Assembly (NCBI GenBank): GCA_014378345.1
Contig: JACMNW010000109.1
Span: 1-13,935 of the forward strand
DNA length: 13,935 nt
Direction of reading: 5' to 3'
Source: Pseudorhodobacter sp.
GTDB lineage: Bacteria > Pseudomonadota > Alphaproteobacteria > Rhodobacterales > Rhodobacteraceae
In this document: piece by piece, positions 13,101 through 13,935 of the stretch
How the letters are laid out: each line of letters opens with the position of its first letter
How positions within the stretch are numbered: position 1 is the first letter of the stretch
Translations under genes and position numbers: made by a program
Notes under the pieces: model-generated
Seen by the model: only the letters and a program-made list of their open reading frames with translations
Told to the model about the DNA's origin: nothing
Databases searched by the model: none

Positions 13101-13935
13101 TCAACTTTGGGCTGCACTTTGCAGATACCACATCGCAAATCATCGCCAAACCAAGAAACCACAAGAGACACTGACCCGCAGTTCGGCAGTTCCTGCCCAA
13201 GCTGCTCCAGCGATGTAGCAAAATCTGTCTTGCCACTTGCAGAATTGACGTTGGCCGACCGGTTTATCCCCAGCCCTTGGTTATAATGCACCGCCGTTGT
13301 GGCCAGTGCATATTCCCCCGTTCCCGGAACCAAAGCTACCCCCCGCACCGCGCGCGGCAGGTCCACCACATCATCGGCAAACACGCCTTGCGCCGGCCGC
13401 ACCACCTCAAATGTAAATTGTGGCACCCGGTTGCCGTAGCTGGATAGTTCCAGATCCTCAATCACAACGTAAGCGATGCCACGGTACGCAGGTGCCAGCC
13501 CCGCGCCTTCTACAGCCGCGATTTTCGGATCCGGCAGCTGCCCATCAGACCCGGTGTAAACCCGCAAATTGATCGAATCCGGCGCAATCTCCAACCCATC
13601 TGCCCAAATCCGCCCAACCCGCGTGATTTCGCCTTCGCACAAAGCCACAGCGATGCTCACAGAATAGGAATAGCTGGTTGTCTTTGGCTTCGGCGCGCCC
13701 TTCCCCCCCGACTGGCGCGCATTTTCCTGAAATTCGGTGGCCCAGATTACTTGCCCGCCTACCCGCATCCGGCCCCAAAGCTGGGCAACAGATGACCCCT
13801 CACTTGCCCCCATCAGACGAAACCGGTCAACACGCCCAACCTCGATCGCCTCAGACCCCGCCCCCATTAACCGCTGGTCGATCACGCGGCCCAACGTGGC
13901 CCCGATCGCGCGCCCAATTACAGCACCTGAAAGGC
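10112..13935 (-). CDS. GTA g15-like host-interaction/tail protein with TIM-barrel glycoside hydrolase domain, 5' end beyond window
   Basis: An open frame of about 1,274 codons ending in TAG. It stays open to the right edge. The TTG at 13894 is not the start, because the preceding codons (LSGAVIGRAIGATLGR) match the usual upstream part of this family; only some tens of residues should be missing. It resembles the largest protein of the Rhodobacter capsulatus gene transfer agent (orfg15, Rcc01698), at the tip of the tail baseplate. Counting from 13894, the N-terminal part has DRFRLMGASEG and GRMRVGGQVIWA (23-52) and GRIWADG (94-100). A GTA TIM-barrel domain spans about 400-715, with FCIGSEMRGL (E432), FIGIDNYMP (502-510) and IRFTEYG (E612); the two glutamates sit where clan-A glycosidases have acid/base and nucleophile. 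A phage-tail domain (about 760-930) and a Rcc01698-like C-terminal part follow. The other structural GTA genes should lie to the right. Confidence 0.93.
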   Translation of the reverse strand, partial: LSGAVIGRAIGATLGRVIDQRLMGAGSEAIEVGRVDRFRLMGASEGSSVAQLWGRMRVGGQVIWATEFQENARQSGGKGAPKPKTTSYSYSVSIAVALCEGEITRVGRIWADGLEIAPDSINLRVYTGSDGQLPDPKIAAVEGAGLAPAYRGIAYVVIEDLELSSYGNRVPQFTFEVVRPAQGVFADDVVDLPRAVRGVALVPGTGEYALATTAVHYNQGLGINRSANVNSASGKTDFATSLEQLGQELPNCGSVSLVVSWFGDDLRCGICKVQPKVEQTVFDGVGMPWNVSGVARAQAVQVPRIAGKSVYGGSPADKSVIEAIQAIRTAGQEVMFYPFILMDQVAFNGLPDPASDAFDQPALPWRGRITLAKAAGQMGSTDRTAAAAAEVAAFFGTAMPAHFSIVSGAVQYSGPAEWKYRRFILHYAKLCALAGGVDAFCIGSEMRGLTQIRGATDIFPAVQALRQLAADVRGILGPTAKISYASDWTEYFGYQTEGNVYFHLDPLWADPNINFIGIDNYMPASDWRDGKNHADSGQGSIYRLGYLKSNIAGGEGFDWFYDSAEGAAEQVRLPITDSAYDEAWVFRYKDLKGWWSNLHFDRTAGVRAIVPSAWVPGSKPIRFTEYGCAAIDKGTNQPNRFIDVKSSESGLPAFSNGRRDDLMQMQYLRAQAEYWADAGNNPAAFLYAGSMVDMDHAHAWAWDARPFPEFPGNPLWSDGENYARGHWLNGRMSTQPLASVVAEICERSGLNNFGVAEVFGLVRGYSQAETGSARAALQPLMLAYGFEAVERDGVLQFKMRGGQVTSSINRELLVQSKDLDGTIETTRAPEAEMAGRIRLGFIESAGSYEVRQAEAVFPDETSLTVSQSDMPLVLTANEARSIAERWLTEARVARDTARFALPKSALQLGSGDVVALEGHRYRIDRVEQAEAQLVEAVRIETGVYQTSDGADERVIPRAFTAPVPVFSVFLDLPLLSGDEVPHAPHVAVTADPWPGSVGVWSAPADAGYELNRLIAAASVIGTTETVLARAPTGLWDRGPALRVKMVGGTLSSSDQLAVFNGANVIAVGDGSAVRWEVLQFSAAVLVAPSTYDLSLRLRGQQGTDGIMPAEWPVGSTVVLLDLAPQQIELALSSRGLARYYRIGAAGRGYDDPAVVVKLEAFDGIGLRPYPVAHLNFAKNLVGDLSVSWIRRTRIDGDSWQSPEVPLGEAVESYIIRVVQADVVLREETVSVPNWGYLAALQSLDGIVGAYRIDVAQASDRFGSGPFRSLDFAA

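Noticed and set aside
13892..13894. TTG as the start of the large GTA protein
   Set aside because: The frame stays open to the window edge and the upstream codons continue the family's N-terminal sequence, so the true start lies outside the window.

Overview
The window looks like a chromosomal segment of an alphaproteobacterium of the order Rhodobacterales (Roseobacter/Rhodobacter group). Three things point there. The pyruvate dehydrogenase E1 beta subunit carries its own lipoyl domain. A class I (DhnA-type) fructose-bisphosphate aldolase lies between pgk and an FtsB-like gene that is followed by pdhABC. The right-hand 3.8 kb encodes the large g15-type protein of a Rhodobacterales gene transfer agent (GTA). 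This assignment comes from recalled gene families and synteny, not from a search.

Left part (1-3836). A cyclophilin-type peptidyl-prolyl isomerase, cut by the window edge, runs leftward. Divergent from it is pgk (phosphoglycerate kinase). Next come a short-chain dehydrogenase/reductase broken by three apparent single-base insertions, a class I aldolase, an 8-bp hairpin, and a 100-residue FtsB/DivIC-like septum protein.

Middle (3837-7784). The pyruvate dehydrogenase operon pdhA-pdhB-pdhC is tightly packed, with 12-13 bp gaps. In front of it is a good sigma70-type promoter whose start region is covered by a perfect 18-bp palindrome, probably a repressor operator. The operon lacks its own E3 (lpd) gene inside the window. 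It ends in GC-rich palindromes that also form the end of the convergent cysE gene (serine O-acetyltransferase, 7785-8594, minus strand).

Right part (8595-13935). About 1.2 kb without an intact gene follows. Its right half holds scattered, frameshifted remains of what looks like an IS5-type transposase. After it come, on the minus strand, a 100-residue GTA-associated small protein and the 3' 3.8 kb of the GTA g15-like TIM-barrel/tail protein, whose start lies beyond the window. The rest of the GTA structural cluster should lie to the right.

Functionally, pgk, the aldolase and PDH are lower glycolysis/gluconeogenesis and entry into the TCA cycle. cysE starts cysteine synthesis, and the GTA genes encode the tip of a phage-like DNA-transfer particle. 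I found no clearly new multi-gene system. The items most worth checking are the pdh operator, the broken SDR, and the amber codon that is all that separates g15 from the in-frame small ORF.
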